NCBI GenBank assembly: GCA_019321725.1
Contig: CM033122.1
Span: 992,001-1,056,000 of the forward strand
Reading direction: 5' to 3'
DNA length: 64,000 nt
DNA from: Paulownia fortunei
Taxonomy: Eukaryota > Streptophyta > Magnoliopsida > Lamiales > Paulowniaceae
The notes beneath the pieces were generated by a model. That model ran no database searches. It was given only the letters and a program-made list of their open reading frames with translations, and was not told the origin of the DNA. The translations under genes were made by a program, and so were the position numbers. Below are positions 33,034 to 44,917 of this stretch, in pieces; within the stretch, counting starts at the first letter, position 1; the number at the start of each line of letters is the position of its first letter.

Positions 33034-33079
33034 TAGAAACTTCTAAAGATTTTTGGGCAAGCATTAGAAGCTTCTTGAG
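33034..33079 (-). promoter_or_regulatory. Distal heat shock elements upstream of the HSF gene
   Basis: Two HSEs: GAAACTTC at 33036-33043 inside TCTAGAAACTTCTA, and GAAGCTTCTTGAG at 33067-33079 with three alternating units. With the element at 32920 this makes three HSEs within 320 bp of the start codon, the arrangement expected for a heat-inducible HSFA2-type gene. Confidence 0.65.
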
Positions 33080-33666
33080 ATTAAGGAAAGGATTAAATAT
33101 TTGATTAGTGGCTAATATGGAATTTTTATGTATCATTCTATATTGAGTCGATGCCTTTCTTTACTACACACGTCTTTTAAATGGTATTGAATGAATAAAG
33201 TATGTTACACTTATTCTAAATTCTTTCAAGAATTTCATGATTTTTGTTCTGATTTTTTTGTCTAGTGAATGACAATTTATGTAATTAACTAATTAGGAAT
33301 AGAATTGTGGAGTTTTAAAAGGGTTATTCAATTTTATAGCTTCATTAAATGTCCTACACCAAAAAAGTTAATTGATTAAAGGAAATAGTGAATGTAAAAA
33401 CTCAAATATTGGAGAAATTTTGGGTTAACGGTGAATTAAATAATAAATAATTTCTTATTTACTTAGATAAACACATTGCGGCATCTTATAAATCTTTCTT
33501 TCGATTCTTAATTTGATAATAGATGCTACTTTTTTTATATTGTTTTTTCTATGTGAAATTGAAGATATATTACTTTGAAATATCAAATTATCAAGTTCTT
33601 GATCCAAAGTCTTGCGTCTGAGGAAGAAGACGGCTCACTCCTCTTGGAAAGGAAAATATTAAAGCC

Positions 33667-33702
<36 letters not shown>

Positions 33703-34211
33703 ATAGGGCCACATTTGGTTTTGGACAAAGGAGCACAAGTCCTCTATCTTTTGGGCCGTAATTCCTCATTTTTGGGCCTAATGTCCATCCTTTGTACATT
33801 TTTCACAGTGGATGTCTGTCATTTTATCTCAAGCCCATTTCAGATTGGGCTTTTATTCATGATCTTCGTACTTTGAATTTCAAGATAAAATTCTCTCGTA
33901 AATTTGTACATGAATAGCAACAAATTTAACTAATAGGCTGAACTAAGAATCAATAAAAGAAATTATAGTTTAGTTAAAAATGAAAGAAATGAAACATGTG
34001 GGTTGGTAAAAGTATTATAGGCCTGTGTGGCTTGGGCCTTGTTAGCATTTGCAAAACAGGTACTAATTGCATTTGTGCGTGGAAAAATGTGTTTGAGGTA
34101 TTTTAAAATACCTCCATTTTTTTAAAAAGAAATATATTTCATATTAAAGTTTTTTTCTCAAGGTGAAAGAAAGCCATATTGTAAATCCCATTCCTCTTAG
34201 TCTCATCACAG

Positions 34212-34262
<51 letters not shown>

Positions 34263-37200
34263 TATAAATATATACATACATACATATTTATTTATTTATT
34301 AGCCCGCAAAGAAATTTCTTATTTTAAGTCCAATGATTTAAAAAGACCTAATTTAATATGTTCAATAATAAAAGAGCCCATATTAGTGTATGCATTCTGC
34401 TATATGGGATTAGGTCCTACTTGAAGCTCTTTCTTTGATTGTTTGTTCGTATCGCAAATAAGAACCCATCAAATATTCAATTTCGTGAGAAAGTCAATCT
34501 TGGACGACCTCAAACATTACACACAATGAATAAAGAGCAAAGTCATAGAATTATGAATTCTTTTTTTTTTCCCAATGGTTAGTAACCGTAGTGAGTAAAG
34601 CTTGAATCATTAAATCAAAAATTCATCATAATATTTATGTAGATCATCGTATGTTAAAAATATCATGTAACACTATAAGTTCAAAACAAATTACATTTCT
34701 CCTATAAAACAACAATTTTTTTTAAGTCTAAGAGAGTCCACAAAATGGAGATTTTTACATGAACAGGGCAGATAGTCCTTGTCTGAATCAGATTCATTTG
34801 GTCAAAGATTCAAATACAAGAAGGAACAAGAATCCTAACCATAATAATGTATGTATATATATATGGTGGGGCTACAGAGAAAGCAATTGTGCTACAAAAA
34901 GATTGGAAAGTGACGAACTAATAGCTTCTTTGAGCAGCAAATATCATCATCACCCCCCACCCCACCCCATAAAGTTGTTCCACATATCATGGCTCTCATC
35001 GCATTTGCTGACATATGAAGTTTCCACTTTGAAGAAGTTGCTTGCAAAAGCCCACAGCTAAGCACAGATTATTAACTTTGATGTCCTTTTTGGAATCACT
35101 TTATTAAGATAAATGGGGCTAGTACAAGGATATGATTGACATTTTGACTTCAATTTATGTTTATGGGATTTCAATTAATTTTAAGATAAATATATATATA
35201 TATATAGGTCCAAAATAACAACAATGATTGTGTTTTACTCCACTTGAGTTCCATTGGTTGGACAATTTAATTTTACCATCCAAGTGTGGAACCCAAAAAA
35301 GAAAAAAAAAATAAAAAGATAAGATAAGAAAGGAATAAATCAAAGAGGAGTTTGACATTTCAAGTTTTCAACTAATAAGGAGTGGCTTCTTTTGAACTAA
35401 TGAAATTCGTTGTACTTGTTCAGTCATATTTATAATGATATCAATTCAATATATTCAATTTATTAATAATATTGAAATTATATAGAAGAGTTTAGAGGGT
35501 GTCTATCAACTATTATTTCTCAAATTAATGATTTTAGATGGGCCGAATATTTTGCACCCGATCCATTAACGACAAATTATATAAATACAAAAAATATTGT
35601 AAAAAGCACAATATCCCCTCCATGATTAATTTTCAAAATGTTTTGCCATGTAAAGATTGTCATATTCTCTGTACTTTTCATTTTAATTAACACGACAATT
35701 TCCTACACAATCTTATAACCTAAACATAGTTTGATACGAAAATATTGTAGTAGGATTTAATTTTATTACAGCAGGAAATCCAGTAAGAAAGGCAAGCTCA
35801 ATTGAAACTGAAAAAAAAATAAAAATTGGTTGGATTAATACGTATTAACCTAATCAACTTAAAAAAAAACCTTTTTAATTATCATATAAATTTTTATGCC
35901 GGGGAATATTAGAATAGAAAGGATAGAAATGAGAATATTTTTTTGCAAGAAAAATGTGTAGTTATATTTAATTTTATTTGAAAAAATAAAATAAAAAATA
36001 AAAAATAAAAAGTATCAAAAAATGAAAGCCACAAAAAAATTGCAGATACGTGCACGCAATCCAGAGGTAGCTGCAGAAATTGAACCAGTGACCCTATTTA
36101 TTTCTGGTAACTCTGATCATATTTTAGGGATATTATTTTTTGTAAGAATTAAGAAAAACAAAAATTAATTATGTTTGCAAAATGAGTCTACTTTTAGTCC
36201 TACAATTTAAGAGAGAGAGAAAGACAAATTGAAGTGTCATTCGGCTCTGCGTCACCCATGTGTCTCCAGTCAACTTAGGCCTATAACCCAATCCCAACGG
36301 CGCCAACAGCTTAGTGAATCTGGAAATGATAACGATTGATACTTAATTGTGTCGCATTAATATTTTTTTTTTAAAAAAAAATTATATTTAAAATAGATAT
36401 ATAATTTTTAACTATGACTCCGTCTTCTTTAAATTTATCTCTCTTTTCTTTATGTATTAAAATAAATTTTTGATATTCTAAAATTGTTTTTTTTTTTTTT
36501 CAATTTAAAGAAATTCACTAACTTTAAATCGAACGCTAATTGGCTGAATGAATTTGTATTTGAGTTCATATTTCACTAAATGTTTAATATTTTTAACTAG
36601 ATATGTGAAAAATCCAAGAATCCATATGCAAGTTTGGATTCAAACAAAATTCATTAAAAACGATATTTTCAGTTACATCTAAAAGAAAAAGAAAAAGAGA
36701 TTTCCTAAAAATTATTAACATATAAAAGTTTGATCACTAACTATAAAAATAAAATAAAATGAAACATTCATTTTAAAAAACAAATTAACTTAATTCTTAC
36801 TACATATATAAAATTTATTTATATTTTCAAGTCCCATCACTCAATGCTCCTAATCCCTATACAATTGACACATGTTTACAACCTTAAAATTATCACTCGC
36901 AAATAAAAAATAAAAATACAATAAAATATTTTGTTTTTATTAGCATTGTTTTGGAACATGTAACGTGCATTATACACCACCTTTTTTTGCGAAGTAACTC
37001 CCATGATTTTTTGCCGTGAAATACTGATATATGTGTCTAGTCTACTTCCTAGTGTCATTTCAATTAATTTCTTTTTTTTTTTTTTTTCTAAAATGAAGAA
37101 AAGGAAAAGTTTGATTTGATGAGCTGATGATGTAATCAATGACGAAGACGATGATTTGACGTAGAGATTAGACTTTGCTTGCATGGTGACCAAATTTTAG

Positions 37201-37339
37201 TTTTACCTAACTAATATTTTGCAACACCACATGAATTTTTTTTTATTTTTTTTGACGATGTTATATATTGGAAATTAAATACGTCAATTATATTTCTGCT
37301 TTCGGTCGAGAAACACTGTGAAAAATGATGATTTTTTTA
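33080..37339. other. AT-rich gene desert, first part
   Basis: No gene found. Holds a poly(A) run of 30 at 33668-33697, a (TA)n-(CA)n microsatellite at 34212-34262, and short (TA)n at 35191-35205. Confidence 0.4.
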
Positions 37340-38025
37340 TTTTTTTTAATAAATCCTATGGTCACCACTTAAAGTTTGCATCTTCCTGTTCTTAACCTAA
37401 TAACGAGGGTGCTATCATCAATCAATCATAAACATAGAGAGATTAATTGATTTGACAATAAAAGGGTACTTTAAATGAAGAGAAATATTGGAATTTAATT
37501 AAGAAATTAAAATCACCATTAAGGAATTAAAGCATAATGATGTAGAAAATTAGATGTCTGGATTAATGTTTGAAAATAAAAATATATTTATTTTATGATT
37601 TTTTTGTATAAAAAAATGTGAAATATTAGTAGTTCTTGAAAGAATATTTTGATAGATGTAAATATATATTTTTTTTTATTTTTTTTATTTTATAAATCCT
37701 ATGGTCACCACTTAAAGTTTGCATCTTCCTGTTCTTAACCTAATAACGAGGGTGCTATCATCAATCAATCATAAACATAGAGAGATTAATTGATTTGACA
37801 ATAAAAGGGTACTTTAAATGAAGAGAAATATTGGAATTTAATTAAGAAATTAAAATCACCATTAAGGAATTAAAGCATAATGATGTAGAAAATTAGATGT
37901 CTGGATTAATGTTTGAAAATAAAAATATATTTATTTTATGATTTTTTTGTATAAAAAAATGTGAAATATTAGTAGTTCTTGAAAGAATATTTTGATAGAT
38001 GTAAATATATATTTTTTTTATAAAA
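37340..38025 (+). repeat. Tandem duplication of a 343-bp unit
   Basis: The sequence starting AAATCCTATGGTCACCACTT at 37351 recurs at 37694, and the unit end GATAGATGTAAATATATATT at 37651 recurs at 37994: constant offset 343 bp. Copies run about 37340-37682 and 37683-38025 and look identical by eye apart from T-run lengths at the junction. Non-coding. Near-identity points to a very recent event or an assembly artefact. Confidence 0.9.
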
Positions 38026-40500
38026 ATAGGTAAAATAAATACTAAATCACATTGTACCATTGATCATTTATGTACCAAATTCTCAATAATTGAAAAAATT
38101 AATAAAAGTCACTTATGCTAAGCGTCCATTGATCACCAAAATGTTGTTCATTATTCCATTGGCAACTTAAAAGTCAAAAGTTGTACAAGTAGGGAAAAAT
38201 GAGAATTGTGGATTGGAGCAAAATCAATAAATGTTCACAACAATCATGCACGTGCATGTTCCCTATATTTGAGTTACGAAGGCAGTACTTTTTTTAAGTT
38301 AAAAAATTTGTGGTAACATCTTCGTGTGTTGTCACCTTGTTGGAAGAAATTTTAGTGGATTTACATGTATTTGACTTATAACAACAGTTAGTAAAAAAAT
38401 AAATCAAAAAAAAATTACATGTTACATTTGAATAGATGAATTTTATTTGAATAAAGAATTTACTGGAGGTAAATATTTTAAATAACCCTGATATTTGGTA
38501 GTTTTCGAATTCATGATAATGAAAAAAAAATACTAATAAATTATGAATTAAATAATTTAAAATTTATAATAACTCAAAATTATTCAAATAAGTTGAACAA
38601 ATTTTATTATAATTAATTTTGAATTTTTAACTTGCAAATACAACTATAATGGTGGGCAAAGATTCTTTTAGCATTAAATTTCAAACAAAATTTTCAAAAA
38701 CATTTATCATTTAGACAAGGGTTCATAATGGGGCCTCTTTATTTTAAAATGACTTGCACATAAAAAAATAAAATAAAAAATAAAAAAATTCCAACGTGGC
38801 AGACACCAAATATAGCACCATCAACGGTTCACCTTTAAGGCCGCATGACTTTTATGCACAAATTGCACATTCTATTGTATGGTGGGCCTCTTCTCCCACA
38901 AGCAAAGGCCACCTCTTTCTCTCCATTATTCTTTACACACACAACACACACTAGACTCTCAAACACATGGAAAATCATGTTTTTTTTATCTGGCTTCATA
39001 ATTTTTATTAAATTTTTAGCGCAACACTTTAATTAATTTCAACTGTATTATTCATCAAGCATGTGGGTGCATGATGTGTTCTGTCAAGAATAATTGCACA
39101 ACAACCTAGTGTACTAAGTAGTTATTACGAATAATATATGTTGGAAAGAGATAATAAGGAGGGTTTAAATTCAAATTCATAATAAATTTATATTATTTAA
39201 AATGAATAAAAATTTAATTAAATGAGTATCGAAATAGGTATGGGTTTTAATTTTATAAATTCGATCGAGTTTAAGGTGAGTAATAGGTTTTAATAAACTT
39301 GGTCCAAATTATTATTGTTACTTAATATGAAATATATTATATTAATTACTAATTAATTTAACTTTATTAATTTATGTATTAAGTGACTATGCACATTGCA
39401 ACATTATTAAATAAAATTAAAAATTATTCTAAAATTATTTTTAAATTTTAGTTTTAATTTTATAAATATTATAATTGATTTATATACGACCCAGTACAAA
39501 CATGTATTATATATAAATTATGATATAATTGAAGAAATTATAAAATATTTTAAAATAATGGGATACATAACTTAATTATGTTTATCTCCTACAAATTAAT
39601 ATTATTATCATCTTTAGTAATTAAAAAAAATATAATAAAATTATTTTATCACCAATATTAAATTAAAAATATCAAAATTCAATAATTTATAAAAATAAAA
39701 ATAATTATATAAGGTTAAAAATACTTAAATTTTACTTTTAGTAAATTGGTAGGTTTTGAAGGTTTGACCAATCCGATTTGAATCCAAAACAGTGAAGGAC
39801 AGGTCCTCATCAAGGCAGGCTGCGCGGGTTATGAGTCCAATGTTTTTTGACATTATAGATATCGAATTTGGCTAAATCCATCGTATTGTTATCCCTAATA
39901 ATCTGAGTGTGTTGCTAAAATTTAAAAAATATTACATTTTAATTGGTTTGCCACAAATCTTTTTATTTATTCCATCTAAATTAATTGCTATTTTTAAAAT
40001 TTTTGTAATTATTTTTGGAATGTCCTTTTATTTTTTTAAATAACAAAATACTTAATACTCTATTTTAAATCAATTACTAAAAATAATTTGAGCTCAACCA
40101 GCCATATTTGCTCTCCTACTCTTCCCCAACTCTTATTCCTTACCTTGCTTCATTCAGTTGGCCTAACCAAGGCAGAAGAACTTCTTTCCCTAAGTTTGGT
40201 TGTATTATAACAAATTAAATTTAAATATTTTTTTATTTTATAAAATTTAAAATAAAATACAAACTCAACTCAACTAATTAAAAATAATAAAATATACATA
40301 AAAAAATACCAGCTACTCAAGTTTAATTTAATTAAAACCCATTTGAACTCGAATTAATTATTAATCAAACAATACTCAAATACAATTTTAAATTTAATAA
40401 AAAAATCAAATCAAATATAAATAATATATTATTTTGTTCTTAATATATATATATATTGAGTCAACTAGAAGTTGTAATATTAAAAGGGGTAGTGTAAATT
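38026..40500. other. AT-rich gene desert, second part
   Basis: No gene found. Around 39170-39900 the sequence (GGGTTTAAATTCAAATTC ... GGCAGGCTGCGCGGGTTATG ... TTGTTATCCCTAATAAT) has the look of a degraded non-autonomous transposon; a similar one appears at 42930-43230. Ends not resolved. Confidence 0.35.
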
Positions 40501-40519
40501 TCTGTTTTATTTATTTCTT

Positions 40520-40898
40520 AACAAACCACGTGTTGGGATCCCACTGGCCCGATTCCATGCCGACCTACAAGAACCTAAAATGAACCGATGGCAGCTGTGC
40601 AGTATTGCTGCCCTCCATCCACGAAAAGTCTACAATCTCCGCCCCTCAAGGAAAGTGGAATAGCCGCCACTTGGCTAAATGTAATGTAAGGGTGACGTGG
40701 ACTGCAGATGATGATGTCACTAGTGGGTCCCATATTACTCTGGACTGGGTCAGCATTTCTCTTGACACATGTGATGCCCCCAGTGACGTAACTGTACCCT
40801 CAGTCGGCCCCCCCACCCCCAAGGTGACGTCGGAGTTACGCTTTACCTTAAATTAATACTCACCATCTATCACTCCATGTGCTACGGTCGATTCATGA
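40520..40898. promoter_or_regulatory. GC-richer island with three TGACGT sites and a G-box
   Basis: A low-AT stretch inside a very AT-rich desert. It holds CACGTG at about 40528 and TGACGT at 40693, 40784 and 40825, core sites of bZIP (TGA-type and related) factors. It carries no convincing gene. It may be a distal regulatory module, or the remnant of a promoter, lying 3.6 kb upstream of the glutaredoxin gene. A second GC-richer patch at 42410-42600 may be its continuation, split by the element at 40899-42383. Confidence 0.35.
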
Positions 40899-42383
40899 AA
40901 GGGGTGTGTTTGGCAGGTGTAGGAGACAGGAGCAAATGCATGGGAAACGAAACTAACTAAAAAATTTCTTACTTAAAAATCGTAGTATTATACTGATACA
41001 TACACACATATATAAATAATGAAAAAATATTTTTGTTTTTATATATATATTTTGAACTGTCAAATAATATTCCGTACTTTAAAAAAAAATATTTAATAAA
41101 TATATTTTTATTTACTTTGTATAATATTTAACAAATAATCTCTATTTTAATAAATATTTATAATATTTAAATATAATATAAAAATTATTTAGAAGTAAAA
41201 ATGGAATACCATATAAATAAATAAATATATTATTAAATAATTATTTCTAAGTTATGTTAGGATTATAAATTAAATAATATAAGAATACATATAAAATATT
41301 TTTTTCATAATTTAAAAATAAATATAAATACAATTCATATAAACATAATATCAAAATAAACTATATTTTTACTCATAAATAATTTATTTACATTCGAATT
41401 TTATTCATACTTCTCCAAATTCATATAATATTTATTATTAATTTTTTCACCATAATTTTTAACAAATATAATATATTAGTACGTATTAAATGTCAAATTT
41501 TGCCAGTCTTATACTTAATTAACTAGGTTTAAAATTATTGGTGTTATCAATGATTGATTTTGGGCATTTCAATATTTTTAATTTTTTGTGCAATATTAGT
41601 GTAATTTGATTATGCAATGAAATTTTATTTTATTACAAAGTTAGTTGCTATGTAATGTTCATGCTACCAAGTGATTCACTAAAAGAAAATCAATTTATAT
41701 CTTGTGTTGTGTCTAATGTAATGGTGTTATTGTTGATAGTAAAAAATATTATTATCCTCTAAATTAAGGTTTAGAGACTACAACTATAAGGTAATTTATG
41801 TAGATGTATTATGTAAATCAATACGCAATAAATACAATAACAAAAATTATAAATTAAATTTGGGTTTGGTGTCAACCTTATTTAAATATACAATATGAAT
41901 TTTGACAATGCTGTGTATATGTAGCTCAATAATGACTAAGTATCTCATTTTTTTATGAGTAAAAAATTAAAAGAATAACAAAAATATTATCAAAATAAGT
42001 CACTATCTAAAAAAAAAAAAAATTTATATCCCACACATAAAGGTAAAATACAATTGTCATCACATGTTTTTAATATTTTTGACTAATTCAACATCAAATT
42101 AAATTGAAAATATCCTATTATGATTCACCTTTTTTCATCTTAGACTAGATTTTATTTCTTTAACTAAATCTTGCCAAGCTTTCAAGGTTAAAAAATATCA
42201 CCTCATTACATATCGTGGTCCATTGTAATGGGATGGAAATTTAAAATAAAATAACTATCCAATATGAAAGATTTATTATTTGTAGCATGAAATAAAAAAA
42301 AAAAAAACACATAAATTACTTTGAAACTTAATCATCATTTTTTCATCCTTTTGGTCCATCCTGGTTATGCCAAACACACCCTT
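40899..42383. mobile_element. Candidate non-autonomous DNA transposon, 1.5 kb
   Basis: Left end AAGGGGTGTGTTTGGCA (40899-40915) and right end TGCCAAACACACCCTT (42368-42383) are inverted repeats of each other with one indel. The interior is extremely AT-rich with no coding sequence. The GC-richer flanks on both sides look like one segment split by insertion. No target-site duplication was recognised, so the superfamily is open. Confidence 0.6.
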
Positions 42384-42929
42384 CCCGAAAAGTATTTGAT
42401 ACTCCCTGAGCTACTGTATTATGTAAGATCAGGTACGGCAGATCGTCACGCGCTACGTTGTCGTTTTTGTTATATGGAACTCGCACTTCCATGAAAATTG
42501 CAAGTAGTTGATGTGTGGTCAACCCACTTTAATTTTTTTTTATAATCAGAGAAATATTTTCTACCAACGTCGGCCAAAAGATTGGGCACGCTATTTTATT
42601 AATCTTCAATAATTTAATTATTTATTGGTCCTTGGATATTAGAATATTGTTGTAGTTTTTGTTTTTATTATTGCTAGAGTTTTGACTTGTTTTACTTTTA
42701 ACTAATTATGGATTTGCTCGCTTATTCGATCATAATCATAGCAAGTTTGATTTGCAATAATTTTATTTTATTTTATTTTTTGTAACTAATTGTTACTTAA
42801 ATTGATATTTTAATATTGCATTTTGTTGCTTAAGAAAACAAGGGAAAAAGATTGACTTCGTATAGGAGGGAAAATTTAAGTATCATGTTAGTAAAAAAAA
42901 AAAAAAAATCTTATTAGAGTGCACAATGT

Positions 42930-43230
42930 GACGGATTTGAGGTGACGTTATCAAAATTCAAGACCCATTTAATCAATTTATTTAAAAATTTGGATTCAAA
43001 TTCAAATTCGTTATATTAATTTTATAATTTTTAAATTATAAAAATATATATATTTAAAATAACATGATTAATATATTTTAAATATATATTTTTCAAAAAT
43101 ATTTATATAAATATATAAATAAAAATAAAAATTAAAAAGGGCAGGACATATTTAACAATAAAAAATCAAAATCCATATAAACTCATTTAAAAGTTTATTT
43201 CGACCTGTCTCGTTGCCATCTTAACGAATA
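42930..43230. repeat. Degraded repeat, possible MITE
   Basis: AATTCAAGACCCATTTAATC ... GGGCAGGACATATTTAAC ... TCGACCTGTCTCGTTGCCATC resembles the remnant around 39170-39900, suggesting two members of one family. Ends not resolved. Confidence 0.3.
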
Positions 43231-43739
43231 TTTTTTAAAAAATTGCTTACTTAAATTTGATAAGAATAATACTTAGTTGATTGAGAACAACGCTGCAAAA
43301 TCATCTATTATGTGATTAGTTTTTCATACGAGAAACCCAATTTTAAGATAATTTTTTTTATTTAAAATTTAGTGCAATTCTACTATGGTGCTCAATAATT
43401 AGCATTAATTAAAGCTAGCATGTTTAATTATCATTAAACTAAGTAATTAAGATGTGAGGACCAAGAAGCAGATCAATGGGATCTTTCCCCTTTGTCATGT
43501 AGTGCACAAGTAGCACCAGATTTCTCCCCTATTCCTGCTCCCCATATTATCTTTCCTACGTCTCCCCAAGCCACACCAACTATTTATATATTACTTGTAA
43601 TTAAGAAGAAGTTTACTTTTCACTAAAAAAAAAAAAAAAAAACCACTGTTAGATGTATACAAATATCATACAACGTATACTTCAATATTAGTCTTAGTAT
43701 GTATCTAAAATACAGTGATTTGTATTATTAATGCCAAAA

Positions 43740-44220
43740 TATACAAATGCTGTGAGTTTATATATATTTTTAAAATATTTTATAAGATGGGTTAAAATGT
43801 TTTACAAAAAATTTTAGGAGAAGAGTTTATAAAGTTTTAAAATACAATTTTTAGGATATTGTAAGCTCAAAAAATAAGGAGCTTCTGAATTTTTTTTGTT
43901 TTAACAATTTTTTTTATTGATTATAAAATTATTATTTTTAATATTTTTAAATTCTATATTCTTCTTTTATCAACCCAGGTCAAGAACTTATTTTTTTCAA
44001 TAAAATTTATAATTTTTTAAAAATAAATTTAGCTAAATACCCTCTTGAACTATTATATCATTTATATTGTACCACATTATATGTAGCCACTTTATGTGAT
44101 AAGTACTCAAATGTCACTAGCCAATTTTTTTTAATATGAACCTTATAAATAAAACAAATAAATGATGAAATTTATATAAATAATGAAATTCATATAATGC
44201 TGACGTGTGCTCAAACAAGA
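43740..44220. repeat. AT-rich repeat resembling those at 48290-48580 and 55440-55790
   Basis: Shares words such as TTTATAAGATG, GAGCTTCTGAATTTTTTT and a TTATAAAATT-rich core with the two later stretches. Probably members of an AT-rich MITE family; not aligned in detail. Confidence 0.3.
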
Positions 44221-44470
44221 ATTTTCTTAGTTTTTTTCTGATTTAATTGTAATTAGAAAATAACATGTAAACCCCATACTACCCCACCGCACCCAACACC
44301 CACCACGCACGACCCCTTCCTCGTTGTTTTCATATATAGTAACCCCCACATGCCTCTCTCCTCCACGTACCCATTTACTTGCCAGCCCCTGACAAACGCC
44401 CAAGAAAATCTTACCTCCAAACCCCCAGACCCCCAAAACCGTTGACACAATCCTTTCCTTAGTGGTGGCG

Positions 44471-44917
44471 ATGCAAGGCGTCCACCGTTACGGGCAGCTG
44501 GCAGACGGCGGCGTCCGCCTCGAACTCACCCCCACCACTATCTCACCCCTCGCCATCGATGTCACCGAGTCCACCGAGATGCGCATCCAACGCCTCATCT
44601 CCGAAAACCCCGTGATCATTTTCAGCCGCTCTTCTTGCTGCATGTGCCACGTCATGAAGCGCCTCCTCTCCACCATCGGCGTTCACCCCACCGTCATCGA
44701 ATTGGAGGAAGACGAGATCGCCGCCCTCAGCCCACGTGATAACAACAACGAGGACTCCTCGCCCGTCCCCAGCGGCGCGTCTGCAGCGCCGGCGTTGTAC
44801 ATAGGTGGCGCGTGCGTTGGTGGGCTGGAGAGTCTCGTGGCGTTGCACTTGAGTAATAATCTCGTGCCTAAGCTTGTTGAAGTTGGTGCCCTAAGAAATG
44901 AATTTCTAAATAGCTAA
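44471..44917 (+). CDS. CC-type (ROXY) glutaredoxin, GrxC10-like
   Basis: Intronless, 148 residues from the ATG at 44471 (MQGVHRYG); a GTG nine bases upstream is not a plausible plant start. The active site is CCMC at residues 56-59 within IIFSRSSCCMCHVMKRLL, defining the land-plant-specific CC class. Later come the TVIELEEDE strand, an acidic/Ser insert (NNNEDSSPVPSG), PALYIGGACVGGLESL with the glutathione-site region, and a C-terminal LVPKLVEVGAL. CC-type glutaredoxins bind TGA bZIP factors and act as transcriptional co-regulators. Oddity: many members end in ALWL, needed for some functions; this protein reads GALRNEFLNS, so that motif is absent. The coding region is GC-rich against its surroundings. 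The GrxC10 resemblance is from memory of the N-terminus. Confidence 0.9.
   Translation: MQGVHRYGQLADGGVRLELTPTTISPLAIDVTESTEMRIQRLISENPVIIFSRSSCCMCHVMKRLLSTIGVHPTVIELEEDEIAALSPRDNNNEDSSPVPSGASAAPALYIGGACVGGLESLVALHLSNNLVPKLVEVGALRNEFLNS

Noticed and set aside
33600..33697. Processed pseudogene ending in a 30-base poly(A) run
   Set aside because: The sequence before the A-run has no recognised coding match and no flanking duplication was found; treated as a homopolymer.
34759..35061. 100-codon ORF in the gene desert
   Set aside because: Low-complexity translation with histidine/proline runs from C-rich DNA, no domain, no splice or promoter context.
40605..40856. 83-codon ORF over the TGACGT island
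   Set aside because: Starts inside the island, no recognisable family, and open reading is expected in locally GC-rich DNA; the regulatory reading seems better.
44462..44470. Upstream GTG start extending the glutaredoxin by three residues
   Set aside because: Plant genes start at ATG; the ATG at 44471 gives the family-typical MQG start.
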